Of a stretch of 64,000 bases of DNA, positions 1-7,293 are shown in pieces. Made by a program: the position numbers and the translations under genes. The notes under the pieces are model-generated. The model was given only the letters and a program-made list of their open reading frames with translations. It searched no databases and had not been told where the DNA came from. The first letter of the stretch is position 1. Each line of letters begins with the position of its first letter. Source of the DNA: Alistipes onderdonkii (lineage in GTDB: Bacteria; Bacteroidota; Bacteroidia; Bacteroidales; Rikenellaceae); NCBI RefSeq assembly GCF_025145285.1, contig NZ_CP102251.1, positions 3,224,001 through 3,288,000 of the forward strand. The letters are read 5' to 3'.

Positions 1-216
1 CGCATGAAGGAGGTCGGTGAAAAGCTCGGCATCGGTAATATCTCGACCTATACGGCCCGGCATTCGTTCGCCACGGTGTTAAAGCGGGCGGGAGCTAACA
101 TTGCCTATATCTCGGAAAGCCTCGGTCATCAAGACCTCAAAACAACGGAGAATTACCTCGCCAGCTTTGAGCGGGAGGAGCGGGTAAAGAATGCAGAAAT
201 ATTAACTAAATTTTAA
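1..216 (+). CDS. Tyrosine recombinase (integrase), C-terminal fragment cut by window edge
   Basis: This is the last 71 codons of a tyrosine-family site-specific recombinase, which cuts and rejoins DNA through a tyrosine-DNA intermediate. Visible catalytic signatures are TARHSFAT (the HxxR box), the LGH motif in ESLGHQDLKTT, and the nucleophile tyrosine in TENYLASF. The reading frame is open to base 1, so the gene starts upstream and the first Met seen is internal. The next gene begins 7 bp after its stop. It probably mobilises the element that fills the first 16 kb. The family call is firm; the element it serves is inferred from position. Confidence 0.85.
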   Translation, partial: RMKEVGEKLGIGNISTYTARHSFATVLKRAGANIAYISESLGHQDLKTTENYLASFEREERVKNAEILTKF

Positions 217-222
217 TAACAT

Positions 223-1047
223 ATGAAATATAGTAATTTGTATAAATTGGAAATATGCGATGCCGTATTCCGCGTTTTGCGATTGCTTAGGGATATTGGG
301 GAGACAAATTTAGAAGATGGCGAAATAGATGCCGATTCCGATAAAATAGATTATTTGGACGAGGCGGAATGTGTGCAAACACTAAATAATATTTGCTCCG
401 TTATATGCGCAGAATATAAGAAATGCGAATGTCCATATATAGAATTTTTCGACGACAAATTAGACGATATAGAAACCGCTATGATGCCGTTGGATGATAA
501 GGGGAGGAATGTCTTGTTATCACGAGCGATTCGTTTTGCGCCGGTGTGTCAATATGTAGAATTTGCAAATGCGGAATTTGGTCGTAAGGCATTCGATGTA
601 TTGAAAAAAATATATCCTCACGAAGAATATGCGGATTTTTCATGCATGCTTGATGCATTAGAGGAGTATATGTCAGGATTAAAAATGTTTGCCATTGATT
701 TTGGCCTCATAGATACCTTATTAATAGACGATGAAATCAAGCAGGCGTTATTGGAAATGCCAGACAGGTATTTTGTGCTTGATTGTTTTTATGCAGAAGG
801 AGGCAATCCACGTAAGAAGCAAGGTAAAACCATTCCTCGTACCCACAGAATCGCCGCAGTTTGGGGGTTGATTAATAAATTGAACCTCCAAGCACATATG
901 GATAAAACAAACCTCGCTGCTTTTGTTGAAGCGGTTACAGGCGGAAATATAGAGTGCAAACCCAAAGATACGGTAGCTTATAAAGAGCCCGAGTCCACTG
1001 CAAAAGAGGCCGCCGCAGAATGGCTAAAAAAAATAGGGGCGAAATGA
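223..1047 (+). CDS. Hypothetical protein, 274 aa
   Basis: I do not recognise this family. The product is soluble-looking and acidic, without a signal peptide or membrane segment. An Asp/Glu-rich N-terminal third (residues about 25-80) is followed by a mixed helical region, a basic patch RKKQGKTIPRTHR near residue 205, and a Lys/Glu-rich end. Codon use is AT-rich, unlike the core genes. It lies 7 bp after the integrase and probably shares its transcript. The C-terminal half loosely recalls small regulatory proteins of Bacteroidetes mobile elements, but I cannot support a function. Confidence 0.7.
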   Translation: MKYSNLYKLEICDAVFRVLRLLRDIGETNLEDGEIDADSDKIDYLDEAECVQTLNNICSVICAEYKKCECPYIEFFDDKLDDIETAMMPLDDKGRNVLLSRAIRFAPVCQYVEFANAEFGRKAFDVLKKIYPHEEYADFSCMLDALEEYMSGLKMFAIDFGLIDTLLIDDEIKQALLEMPDRYFVLDCFYAEGGNPRKKQGKTIPRTHRIAAVWGLINKLNLQAHMDKTNLAAFVEAVTGGNIECKPKDTVAYKEPESTAKEAAAEWLKKIGAK

Positions 1048-1103
1048 AAATTTAGGACGTCCGACGTTTAGTCCGACGTCTTTTTTGTTTGCTCCTTTGC
1101 ATC

Positions 1104-1115
1104 GTGATCGATCAC
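1104..1115. promoter_or_regulatory. 12-bp perfect palindrome upstream of HTH gene
   Basis: GTGATCGATCAC is a perfect inverted repeat 49 bp before the HTH gene at 1165, inside the 117-bp gap after the 274-aa gene. Its place suggests an operator for one of the small HTH proteins. The same gap begins with a GACGT / ACGTC pair followed by six T (about 1060-1087), a weak candidate terminator for the upstream gene. Both roles are inference. Confidence 0.3.
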
Positions 1116-1164
1116 TAACGCCCGGACGCGGGCAAGTGTTCAATTTTTAAAACTTCACGATGCT

Positions 1165-1521
1165 ATGGATAACACCGTAATCGTAACAACTCCCGCGCAA
1201 CTGCAATCCATCATTACCGATGCAGTAAACGCGATTCTTCCCAAACTCGCCGACTTCCGGCGCAAAAATGAGCCCGTCGAGACAGACGGAGTGAATATTG
1301 AGGACGCCGCCCATTTCCTGACCGAGCAGGGCGTCCCCACTACTCGGGCAACGCTCTACAATCACGTATACAAAAATACGATCCCGTACAAGAAGATCGG
1401 ACGTCGCATAGTGTTCTCGAAAAAGGCGCTTTTGACGTGGATTGATTCACGCACCGTTCGGCCGGAGGATGAACGGGCTGCTGCTACTTTGCGTATTGCC
1501 GAAAGTGCCAACCGTAAATAA
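1165..1521 (+). CDS. Helix-turn-helix domain protein (excisionase/MerR-like)
   Basis: The 118-aa product has a winged-HTH of the excisionase/MerR-like type in its second half. NIEDAAHFLTEQ reads as the first helix, the TTRATLYNHVYK stretch as the recognition helix, and IPYKKIGRRIVFSKKALLTWI as the wing typical of HTH_17 proteins. The first 40 residues are helical and may oligomerise. Such proteins near an integrase usually direct excision or repress element promoters. The start at 1165 gives a short spacing to the palindrome at 1104. The assignment to DNA binding is good; excisionase activity is inferred from position. Confidence 0.75.
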   Translation: MDNTVIVTTPAQLQSIITDAVNAILPKLADFRRKNEPVETDGVNIEDAAHFLTEQGVPTTRATLYNHVYKNTIPYKKIGRRIVFSKKALLTWIDSRTVRPEDERAAATLRIAESANRK

Positions 1522-1531
1522 CACCAGGGCT

Positions 1532-1840
1532 ATGTATGAAATGAAGATCGCCGCCGGCGCTCGAAGCGAGCGCGCAGCGGCAACCCTTGGTGTCCATACC
1601 GACAAAGGTACGCAAAAAACTTTGGCTTTCCACCAGCAGAGGGTCTATGATTTGCTTCAATCAGGCAAAAAATATTCCGCCGCAGACATTTCCGTCGCCC
1701 TACGATTATCCGATCCTCGGAGTTGCATACGCGATTTGAGGGCCAAAGGCATTGACATCCTCGATGAATGGGTGCCCAGCGAGCACGGCAGCCGTTTCAA
1801 GCGGTATTTTATCCGGAAGGAGGCCGACCATGAAGCGTAA
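1532..1840 (+). CDS. Small winged-HTH-like protein
   Basis: This is a 102-aa protein starting at an ATG 10 bp after the previous stop. The frame is open further upstream, but that part overlaps the previous gene. Residues about 30-75 (QQRVYDLLQSGKKYSAADIS.. then DPRSCIRDLRAKGIDI) resemble a winged HTH with a recognition helix, as in small DNA-binding proteins of Bacteroidetes phages. It overlaps the next gene by 11 bp. Likely a replication or early-gene regulator; no direct evidence. Confidence 0.65.
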   Translation: MYEMKIAAGARSERAAATLGVHTDKGTQKTLAFHQQRVYDLLQSGKKYSAADISVALRLSDPRSCIRDLRAKGIDILDEWVPSEHGSRFKRYFIRKEADHEA

Positions 1841-2063
1841 TAGTTTTATTTTTTATCGCTCTTTTCGGGGTGCGATGGAAGGGCTTGCACCCGTTGACTA
1901 TCGGTTATTTATGGATGCGGTTGTAATGTATGGCCTTGACCGTATCGCCCCCGACTTGCCGCCTGATCTATCCCGTATTTTCTATGATTATTGCTACCCT
2001 CAACTTGAGGCGGATTGGGTTAAATGGGAGCGTAAGCAAGCCCGGAAAGGAGGTACACGATGA
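1830..2063 (+). CDS. DUF6291-like small phage protein
   Basis: The 77-aa product opens with NSFIFYRSFRGAMEGL and continues with DYRLFMDAVVMYGLD, the pattern of the DUF6291 module found at the start of Bacteroidetes phage replication proteins. A GGAAGGAGG stretch just before the ATG at 1830 supports this start over an upstream in-frame Met that lies inside the previous gene. It ends with a basic tail (WERKQARKGGTR) and overlaps the next gene by 4 bp. The next gene carries a second copy of the same module, so this is a tandem-duplicated domain as a stand-alone protein. Function unknown. Confidence 0.65.
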   Translation: MKRNSFIFYRSFRGAMEGLAPVDYRLFMDAVVMYGLDRIAPDLPPDLSRIFYDYCYPQLEADWVKWERKQARKGGTR

Positions 2064-2794
2064 TCCGCGACACGATGGTCTATTACCGCTCATTCCGTGA
2101 ATCTTTGCGCGAATTACCGCCGGATTTGTATAAGGTCGTATCGGAAACGATATTCGACTATGCTTTTGAAGGCATTGCGCCTGGAGCGGATAGCAATGCA
2201 GTTGCAAAGGCGTTGTTTATTGCGATCAAGCCCGTAATTGATAACGCACATAACCGATACGACGCCTGTGTGGAGAATGGCCGAAAAGGCGGAGCGCCCA
2301 AAGGAAGCCGAAATAACCCAAGTGGCAAGGCGGGCGAACCTAACCAAAGACCTAACCAAAGACCTAACCAAAGACCTAACCAAAGACCTAACCAAGAACC
2401 TAACCTTTATAAGGATAAGGATAAGGATGTTGATAAGGATAAAGATATAGATAGTAAGGGGGATTGTAAGGGGGAGCCTACGAATGCAGAAGGTAACGAC
2501 ACTTCGGTAACGACGAGCGCGGACAAGCCGCGCCGAGGGACTACCAAACGCACGGCGTTTGTCGTCCCCTCGCTCGAAATAGTCAAAGATTATTTTTCTA
2601 CGATCAAAGGAGGCGATACGGATGCGGAATGCTTTTACGACTATTTCACGGCCAACGGCTGGCGAACAGGTAAAAACCCGGTAAAAGACTGGAAAGCCGC
2701 CGCGCGAAATTGGATGCGCCGCAAATCCGAATTCAGCAACACGACCCAAAATCAAACTAACCATGAAACGAAGCGAATCTATCAAGACTTATAA
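2060..2794 (+). CDS. Replication initiator-like protein with DUF6291 N-terminus and repeat linker
   Basis: The 244-aa protein has three parts. Residues 1-85 match the DUF6291 module (VYYRSFRESLRELPPDLYKV). Residues about 93-135 are a low-complexity linker of four NQRP units followed by a Lys/Asp stretch (KDKDKDVDKDKD). Residues 165-235 hold an FVVPSLEIVKDYF..NGWRTG...KDWKAAARNWMRR segment, typical of the C-terminal end of phage replication/DnaD-like proteins, where the W-rich motif closes the domain. It overlaps DnaB by 32 bp, so the pair looks like an initiator and helicase module. It likely binds the origin and recruits DnaB; this is inference from order and domain type. Confidence 0.65.
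   Translation: MIRDTMVYYRSFRESLRELPPDLYKVVSETIFDYAFEGIAPGADSNAVAKALFIAIKPVIDNAHNRYDACVENGRKGGAPKGSRNNPSGKAGEPNQRPNQRPNQRPNQRPNQEPNLYKDKDKDVDKDKDIDSKGDCKGEPTNAEGNDTSVTTSADKPRRGTTKRTAFVVPSLEIVKDYFSTIKGGDTDAECFYDYFTANGWRTGKNPVKDWKAAARNWMRRKSEFSNTTQNQTNHETKRIYQDL
2341..2460 (+). repeat. Five 12-bp iterons and purine-rich tract inside the initiator gene (candidate origin)
   Basis: Five tandem copies of TAACCAAAGACC lie at 2341-2400 (the fifth reads TAACCAAGAACC). They are followed at 2405-2455 by an AT-rich, one-strand purine tract built on GGATAA steps. The repeats encode the NQRP linker in frame. Iterons next to an easily melted tract inside an initiator gene, with the helicase gene next, is the arrangement of the lambda O gene origin. 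I infer that this is the replication origin of the element. Confidence 0.5.
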
Positions 2795-4172
2795 CCGCCC
2801 GGCGTCCGTTGAGGGACTTCCGGAATCGCCCGAGCTTGAAAGAGCCGTTTTGGGGGCTTTGATTCTCGAACCGGATCAACTGCCCGACGTGGCGGAAATC
2901 GTCGAAATTTCGGCATTCGTTGACGCAAAAAACGGCAAAATCTACGGCGAGATGCTTTCGATGTTGGAGCGAGGCGATAAAATCGACCTCTATACGCTTT
3001 CGCAACGGCCGGAACTGAAAGACCGTGATATGTTGCGCTACTTCTCGGAGCTGACCAGCGCAGTAGGTTCCGGCGTTAACGTGCTGGATCACGCCCGGCA
3101 GCTCGCAGACACCGAAACCCGGCGGCGTTTATGCCTTTTCGGCTACGAACTCGCGGCACGCGCTGTGTCGGATCCCGACTGCGTTGTGTATTGGGCTACA
3201 TCGAATATAACCGCAATTGCAGACCGGGTCTCGCGGCCGGATGACATTGCGCCGTTGTCGGATGTCGTGCGAGCTACCCTCGACGACCTGGAGCGACGAC
3301 AGCAGGCCAGGCAGGCGGGCGAGTGTATCGGCATTCCTACCGGGTTGCAGCGGCTCGACGCTCTTACGGGCGGCTGGCGTGGTGGTCAGTTGATCGTATT
3401 GGCTGGCCGTCCGGGAATGGGCAAAAGCGCTACGATGCTACATTTTGCCCGTGCTGCGGCCGCGTCGGGCGTTCCGGTGTGTGTCTATTCGCTGGAAATG
3501 CCCGCCGGGCAGCTGGCCGGGCGTATGCTGGTCGGCAGCTCGGGTGTAGATTCGGGAGCGTTTCGCACCGGTAATGTCGACGCTTCGGGCTGGACGAAGA
3601 TAGAGACGGCCGGCGCCACCCTTTCGGCTATGCCTGTCTTCCTTAATGACCGGGCTAACATCACGATGGGCGCTATACGCTCGCAATGTAAGGCGATGCA
3701 CCGCCGGGGACGGTGCGGGATGGTCATTATCGACTACCTGCAACTTCTCGACACCTCGACCCGCAACCCGAACATAAACCGCGAGCGTGAGATCGCTGCC
3801 GCCAGCCGTTCGGCCAAACTGTTGGCAAAGGAGCTCGACGTGCCGGTTATCCTGTTATCACAACTATCGCGTAAGGTTGAGGAGCGCGCCGATAAAACAC
3901 CGTTGCTGTCCGACCTTCGGGAATCGGGAGCTATCGAGCAAGACGCAGATATGGTCGCGTTTATTGATCGTCCGGCAATGTACGGTATGCAAACGATCGA
4001 CACGACCCGCTACGGGCTTATATCGTCCGAAGGCGTCGGGGTGCTGCATATCGCCAAAAATAGAGAGGGGGCGGCGGGTCGGATTTATTTCCGACATAAC
4101 GAGAGCCTGACCCGGATAGCCGACTACGACAGCCCCGCGACGGATGTAGCTGAGGAGGCCGAGCCATTTTGA
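2763..4172 (+). CDS. dnaB: Replicative DNA helicase, DnaB family
   Basis: The 469-aa protein is a hexameric 5'-3' replicative helicase. The N-terminal domain (about residues 20-125, SPELERAVLGALI) binds primase and loader. The RecA-like core shows Walker A GRPGMGKS at 215-222, SLEM after the next strand, Walker B IIDYLQLL near 320, LSQLSR near 365, and the DLRESGAIEQDAD motif near 385 that is diagnostic of DnaB. Length fits the family. It starts inside the end of the initiator gene, implying coupled translation. A phage-type paralogue rather than the host copy is implied by context. Confidence 0.93.
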   Translation: MKRSESIKTYNRPASVEGLPESPELERAVLGALILEPDQLPDVAEIVEISAFVDAKNGKIYGEMLSMLERGDKIDLYTLSQRPELKDRDMLRYFSELTSAVGSGVNVLDHARQLADTETRRRLCLFGYELAARAVSDPDCVVYWATSNITAIADRVSRPDDIAPLSDVVRATLDDLERRQQARQAGECIGIPTGLQRLDALTGGWRGGQLIVLAGRPGMGKSATMLHFARAAAASGVPVCVYSLEMPAGQLAGRMLVGSSGVDSGAFRTGNVDASGWTKIETAGATLSAMPVFLNDRANITMGAIRSQCKAMHRRGRCGMVIIDYLQLLDTSTRNPNINREREIAAASRSAKLLAKELDVPVILLSQLSRKVEERADKTPLLSDLRESGAIEQDADMVAFIDRPAMYGMQTIDTTRYGLISSEGVGVLHIAKNREGAAGRIYFRHNESLTRIADYDSPATDVAEEAEPF

Positions 4173-4259
4173 CGAAATGCGCGATTTTAGCGCATGAAAT
4201 TTCACGGGTGGGACAAGTGCCCACGACGTGAAAGAAAATAGAAAATTCAGAAAGCCTAT

Positions 4260-4379
4260 ATGAAAAAACAGCTATTATACCCGCCTTTGCGGGACGAGTT
4301 TACCAAGTTCGGCGACAAATTCGAGAAAATCGCCTTCTATATGGCCAACGGTTTCGAGGCGGGGAGGTTCCGTGCATGA
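4260..4379 (+). CDS. Small hypothetical protein, 39 aa
   Basis: An ATG-started 39-codon ORF (MKKQLLYPPL...) ends at a TGA at 4377. It is amphipathic, with an FEKIAFYMANGFEAG segment, and sits alone between dnaB and the 95-aa gene. Between dnaB and this ORF is a hairpin (ATGCGC / GCGCAT at 4177-4195) without a T run. Nothing identifies a family; that it is a gene is plausible from packing only. Confidence 0.35.
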   Translation: MKKQLLYPPLRDEFTKFGDKFEKIAFYMANGFEAGRFRA

Positions 4380-4436
4380 CTGGCCGACAGGTGCAAATAG
4401 CCCAAGAAATAACCATTTTTCAACTAATAAAACAAC

Positions 4437-4724
4437 ATGAAGCAGATCAAGATCGACAACCAACACGGTATCGGGCTGACGCTCGACCGCGTAACGACCA
4501 CGATTGTAGACAGCAACGGCACACACAGGGGTGATGACGAAATTATCCTGTACGTCCCGGACGCAAGCGATTACGACACGGATTTCATACAGGGCAACTG
4601 CGCAATGCTGTGTTTTAGCCCTGCCCAAGCCAAAAGATTGGCGCGTAGACTATTGAGGCTGGCAGGAAAGGCAAAAAAAAACATAGGCGGATCCACGCCG
4701 CCTATGCCCAACCCAAAATCGTAA
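4437..4724 (+). CDS. Hypothetical protein, 95 aa
   Basis: The 95-aa product starts MKQIKIDNQHGIGLTLDR and looks like a small beta-rich fold ending in a basic helix (SPAQAKRLARRLLRLAGKAKK). The last 14 codons cover a hairpin. It lacks signal or membrane segments. I do not recognise the family. Position in the early region suggests a small DNA- or protein-binding factor of the element. Confidence 0.6.
   Translation: MKQIKIDNQHGIGLTLDRVTTTIVDSNGTHRGDDEIILYVPDASDYDTDFIQGNCAMLCFSPAQAKRLARRLLRLAGKAKKNIGGSTPPMPNPKS
4682..4706. terminator. Hairpin in the 3' end of the 95-aa gene
   Basis: CATAGGCGG and CCGCCTATG form a perfect 9-bp stem with a 7-nt loop. Eight A residues precede it on the plus strand, so read on the minus strand it has the hairpin plus T-run form of an intrinsic terminator. 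On the plus strand it lacks a T run. Its place inside a gene is odd; it may stop antisense transcription. Confidence 0.4.
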
Positions 4725-4783
4725 CCATCCTATGAAAGCCACAGGCAAATGTAATTGTGAAACATTAAAAAACAACTAAAACC

Positions 4784-4939
4784 ATGCAAGAGCAAGACAA
4801 ACAGCGGGGTGTGTACATCCCCGAGTATGAAGAAGAGGACAAGGCATTAGCGAAAGAGTGGGCGCAGGCACTTCCCGACGCCGAGCATCCCGGTTATGTC
4901 CCCAAAGATTCGGCCATAAATCCGAATATCCGGTTTTGA
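4784..4939 (+). CDS. Small acidic hypothetical protein, 51 aa
   Basis: An ATG-started ORF of 51 codons, very acidic (EYEEEDKALAKEWAQALPDAEHPGYVPKD), ends four bases before the next gene. No family is recognised. The tight spacing to its neighbour and the normal amino-acid make-up favour a real gene. Confidence 0.45.
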   Translation: MQEQDKQRGVYIPEYEEEDKALAKEWAQALPDAEHPGYVPKDSAINPNIRF

Positions 4940-4943
4940 ACCA

Positions 4944-5579
4944 ATGCAAACTAAACTATTATCGAATATGAAAGCAAAGACAAACAAGTACGAAGAGTAT
5001 ATTAAAGCCCACGCAGCCGCTATTCCCCAACTTGAGGCCGCAATCCAGCAACTGAAAGTGGCGCGCCTGGACGTATCCACCGAAAGCATTGCGGACATTG
5101 CGCTGTCTGACGGCAAGGCTATCCGAACACAGGCGAAACGGCTTGCCGCCGAAGACGCGAAGCATATAAAGATCATAACGACACGGGAGGAGCTCACAGC
5201 GCGGGCAAATGAGTACATGAATAGCGTCATCGACAATTCACAACAGGCGATCAAAAATGCGCTGCGTGTCGGTGAGGCTGATGCCCTCGACCCTAAGGCA
5301 TTTATCGTAAGCGGGGATAAGGTCAAATTGTCTACCGACTGGCTGGCCGACCAGCACCAACGGCGTACGCTCGAAGTGGCAGTAATGCGCGGGCGTGTAC
5401 TTCAGCAATGCGATCAGGTGCGCCGTGCGGTTGAAGCATTGAATACTTTGATCGCGGATCATCCGAGTTTCAAGACTGCGATCCTGCCGGAAGACACGGA
5501 CTACCGTAGTGTCATTAGGGTATCATACGAAGGTACCATAGAACTCCATCCCGACGCGTTGGATTGCCTCAAAGAATAA
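4944..5579 (+). CDS. Hypothetical coiled-coil protein, 211 aa
   Basis: The 211-aa product is mostly helical, with a likely coiled coil over residues 15-110 (IPQLEAAIQQLKVARL, then IKIITTREELTARANEYMNSVI) and a smaller C-terminal part. An internal Met at residue 10 (MKAKTNKYEEY) is an alternative start. An imperfect terminator hairpin lies over its stop codon. No enzyme motif is seen. It resembles structural or accessory proteins of phage early regions only in a general way. Confidence 0.65.
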   Translation: MQTKLLSNMKAKTNKYEEYIKAHAAAIPQLEAAIQQLKVARLDVSTESIADIALSDGKAIRTQAKRLAAEDAKHIKIITTREELTARANEYMNSVIDNSQQAIKNALRVGEADALDPKAFIVSGDKVKLSTDWLADQHQRRTLEVAVMRGRVLQQCDQVRRAVEALNTLIADHPSFKTAILPEDTDYRSVIRVSYEGTIELHPDALDCLKE

Positions 5580-5606
5580 GAGAGGGGGATAGTCCCTCTC
5601 TCTTAT
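5576..5606 (+). terminator. Terminator-like hairpin after the 211-aa gene
   Basis: ATAAGAGAGGG on the left pairs with CCCTCTCTCTTAT on the right with a two-base bulge and a short loop. The right arm is T-rich. The hairpin begins at the stop codon of the 211-aa gene and precedes a 70-bp gap. It is a plausible intrinsic terminator. Confidence 0.5.
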
Positions 5607-5677
5607 AAGGCATTGTCGAACGAAGCATTACATTATTCGCAAAGGTAAGGATTATAAACATAATTAGCAAGCGGATA

Positions 5678-6067
5678 ATGGGGAGAAGGACGGAAGGGCG
5701 GGCAGTAATTGCCGACTATTCGGTGTGGACTGTCGAATTAAGCCGTGACGAGCTTATGATAATACTGGATGGTCAGAAAAACCACCGGATCAACCGAGCC
5801 AAACGAAAACTCCAGTTTCTACGGGCGCAACGCGACCACCACCGAGGGTATGGCCGGATAAGAAATAAACAAATAAATCAAAAAATAAGCATGGAGAAAA
5901 CAATTAAAACAGCAGATGAAATCAATAGCGAGACTGTATTAGCACTCGAAAAAAAGTACGGCAAACAGGCCGTAGAAGAAATTGACCGGGTGCTTCGGGA
6001 ATGCCATGAACGGCGGGCAAAGGAAAAGCAACAGGTTAGAAAGATAGTGGATTCTATGCAATTCTAA
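5678..6067 (+). CDS. Hypothetical protein, 129 aa (possible later start at 5891)
   Basis: The long form has a basic N-terminal half (residues 1-70, many Arg and Lys) and a helical acidic-basic second half from MEKTIKTADEI onward. The Met at 5891 gives a 58-aa protein with the more typical composition (DEINSETVLALEKKYGKQAVEEIDRVL), so the first part could be non-coding. No family recognised. Confidence 0.5.
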   Translation: MGRRTEGRAVIADYSVWTVELSRDELMIILDGQKNHRINRAKRKLQFLRAQRDHHRGYGRIRNKQINQKISMEKTIKTADEINSETVLALEKKYGKQAVEEIDRVLRECHERRAKEKQQVRKIVDSMQF

Positions 6068-6080
6068 AAAAATATTCAAA

Positions 6081-6716
6081 ATGGGACATAACAATAAGGT
6101 TATCTATGAGGATTCATCAGCAATAGCCGCTCAGCGACGCGCTTATTATAGTTTCATTGCCGATGCTCAGAAAATTATCGATGAAATTACAGCCGCCGGC
6201 ATTGTTTTCGGCGACGATATTTTAACACGACTTTCCAATGTAAATGATCTTACGGCATTAATTGAAGAACAGGTAACGAAGGAGGCGGGCAAGATGCAAT
6301 TTGCACTGTCAAAAAAACAATATATGGATAGTGTAAAGCCCTTATACGCACTGGCGGAACAATGGCAAAGGCGCTACACCCAGGCAAAGGGAAACTGCGA
6401 TATACGAAATGATTTATTCTCAATATCTCAAGGGCATATATTCCTATTTGAGGACAAGGTAGATAATTACCTGAAAGAACAGCATGTTATTTACCTTGAT
6501 ACCGAAGCGAAGGAGCAAGTATACGCCCAAGCCCAGGACATTGTGAACAAGCTCGAAGAACTGGATGCATACCTTCGTGAGCATGGAAATGTCATGCGGG
6601 CGGTATCGAGGTCGGGCTACCTGACGACAAATGGCATTATTTCTATCGGCAATAACAATGAGTTTTCCATCAATCTGCCAGGATTTAGATATGTGGAGAA
6701 ATTTACACGACGTTAA
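6081..6716 (+). CDS. Hypothetical helical protein, 211 aa
   Basis: The product begins MGHNNKVIYEDSSAIAAQRR and is helical through most of its length, with possible coiled coil around residues 55-100, then a beta-rich end (SRSGYLTTNGIISIGNNNEFSINLPGFRYVEK). It has the same length as the gene at 4944 but no clear similarity. It lies 13 bp after the preceding gene. Function unknown. Confidence 0.65.
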   Translation: MGHNNKVIYEDSSAIAAQRRAYYSFIADAQKIIDEITAAGIVFGDDILTRLSNVNDLTALIEEQVTKEAGKMQFALSKKQYMDSVKPLYALAEQWQRRYTQAKGNCDIRNDLFSISQGHIFLFEDKVDNYLKEQHVIYLDTEAKEQVYAQAQDIVNKLEELDAYLREHGNVMRAVSRSGYLTTNGIISIGNNNEFSINLPGFRYVEKFTRR

Positions 6717-6758
6717 AAATACAAACAGAAGATAAAAAAACAACTAAGGTATTACATC

Positions 6759-7187
6759 ATGGAAAAAGTAAAAAAAGAGATTATGATACAGACCTTAGCG
6801 GAGCTTGCAGATATGTTACCCGCTGATGGTAGGAAAAGGGATTTTATCAGCATCCGTATTGCCCGGAGAGGCTACACGATATACAGGATGACCCCTCAGA
6901 CCACAGCGGAGATCATGACAGCCCGGCATATTAATAAAGAACCGGATAAGAGCGAAGCATGCATAGCAGCGATGGCGCATAGTGTCGCTCTGGCTATCGT
7001 TGGCAGCCGCAATGTATTCGCCGGGATCAGAATATGGTTTTTGCGTCGTCGGATAATGCGGCGGGCATCATTGCCCGAGCTGTTCGATGCATACAATAAA
7101 ACCCTGGCGATGCTTCCTATTGAGGACATATCGCAGATAACCGCTATTATGCACGGTTTAGCCGAAACGATAGCCAAAGAACCCTAA
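6759..7187 (+). CDS. Hypothetical protein, 142 aa
   Basis: The 142-aa product has a central segment KSEACIAAMAHSVALAIVGSRNVFAGIRIWFLRRRI that could be a single amphipathic or membrane-associated helix, followed by an Arg-rich patch. The last third (IEDISQITAIMHGLAETIAKE) is helical. It is the last gene before a strong hairpin and the tape-measure gene. In phages, a small gene before the tape measure is often a tail chaperone, but no slippery site or frameshifted partner is seen, so I do not claim that. Confidence 0.6.
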   Translation: MEKVKKEIMIQTLAELADMLPADGRKRDFISIRIARRGYTIYRMTPQTTAEIMTARHINKEPDKSEACIAAMAHSVALAIVGSRNVFAGIRIWFLRRRIMRRASLPELFDAYNKTLAMLPIEDISQITAIMHGLAETIAKEP

Positions 7188-7195
7188 AATAAACA

Positions 7196-7227
7196 ACCCG
7201 CGTTATGGTTTTTACCGTAACGCGGGT
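7196..7227 (+). terminator. 13-bp stem hairpin before the tape-measure gene
   Basis: ACCCGCGTTATGG pairs with CCGTAACGCGGGT (one G-T pair) around a six-base T-rich loop, 8 bp after the stop at 7187. There is no T run after the stem, so termination may be partial. It separates the early genes from the large late-type gene. Confidence 0.55.
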
Positions 7228-7293
7228 AATCCAAACTTGCAACTACGGAGTTCCCTTAGAATAGCAAATTAATGAATTTTTTAATAAGTAGTA

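Noticed and set aside
2341..2400. Short direct repeats considered as a CRISPR
   Set aside because: The copies abut with no spacers and lie inside an open reading frame.
6759..7293. A programmed frameshift tail chaperone before the tape measure
   Set aside because: No slippery heptamer and no overlapping second frame were found near 7187; a hairpin without a slip site is not enough.
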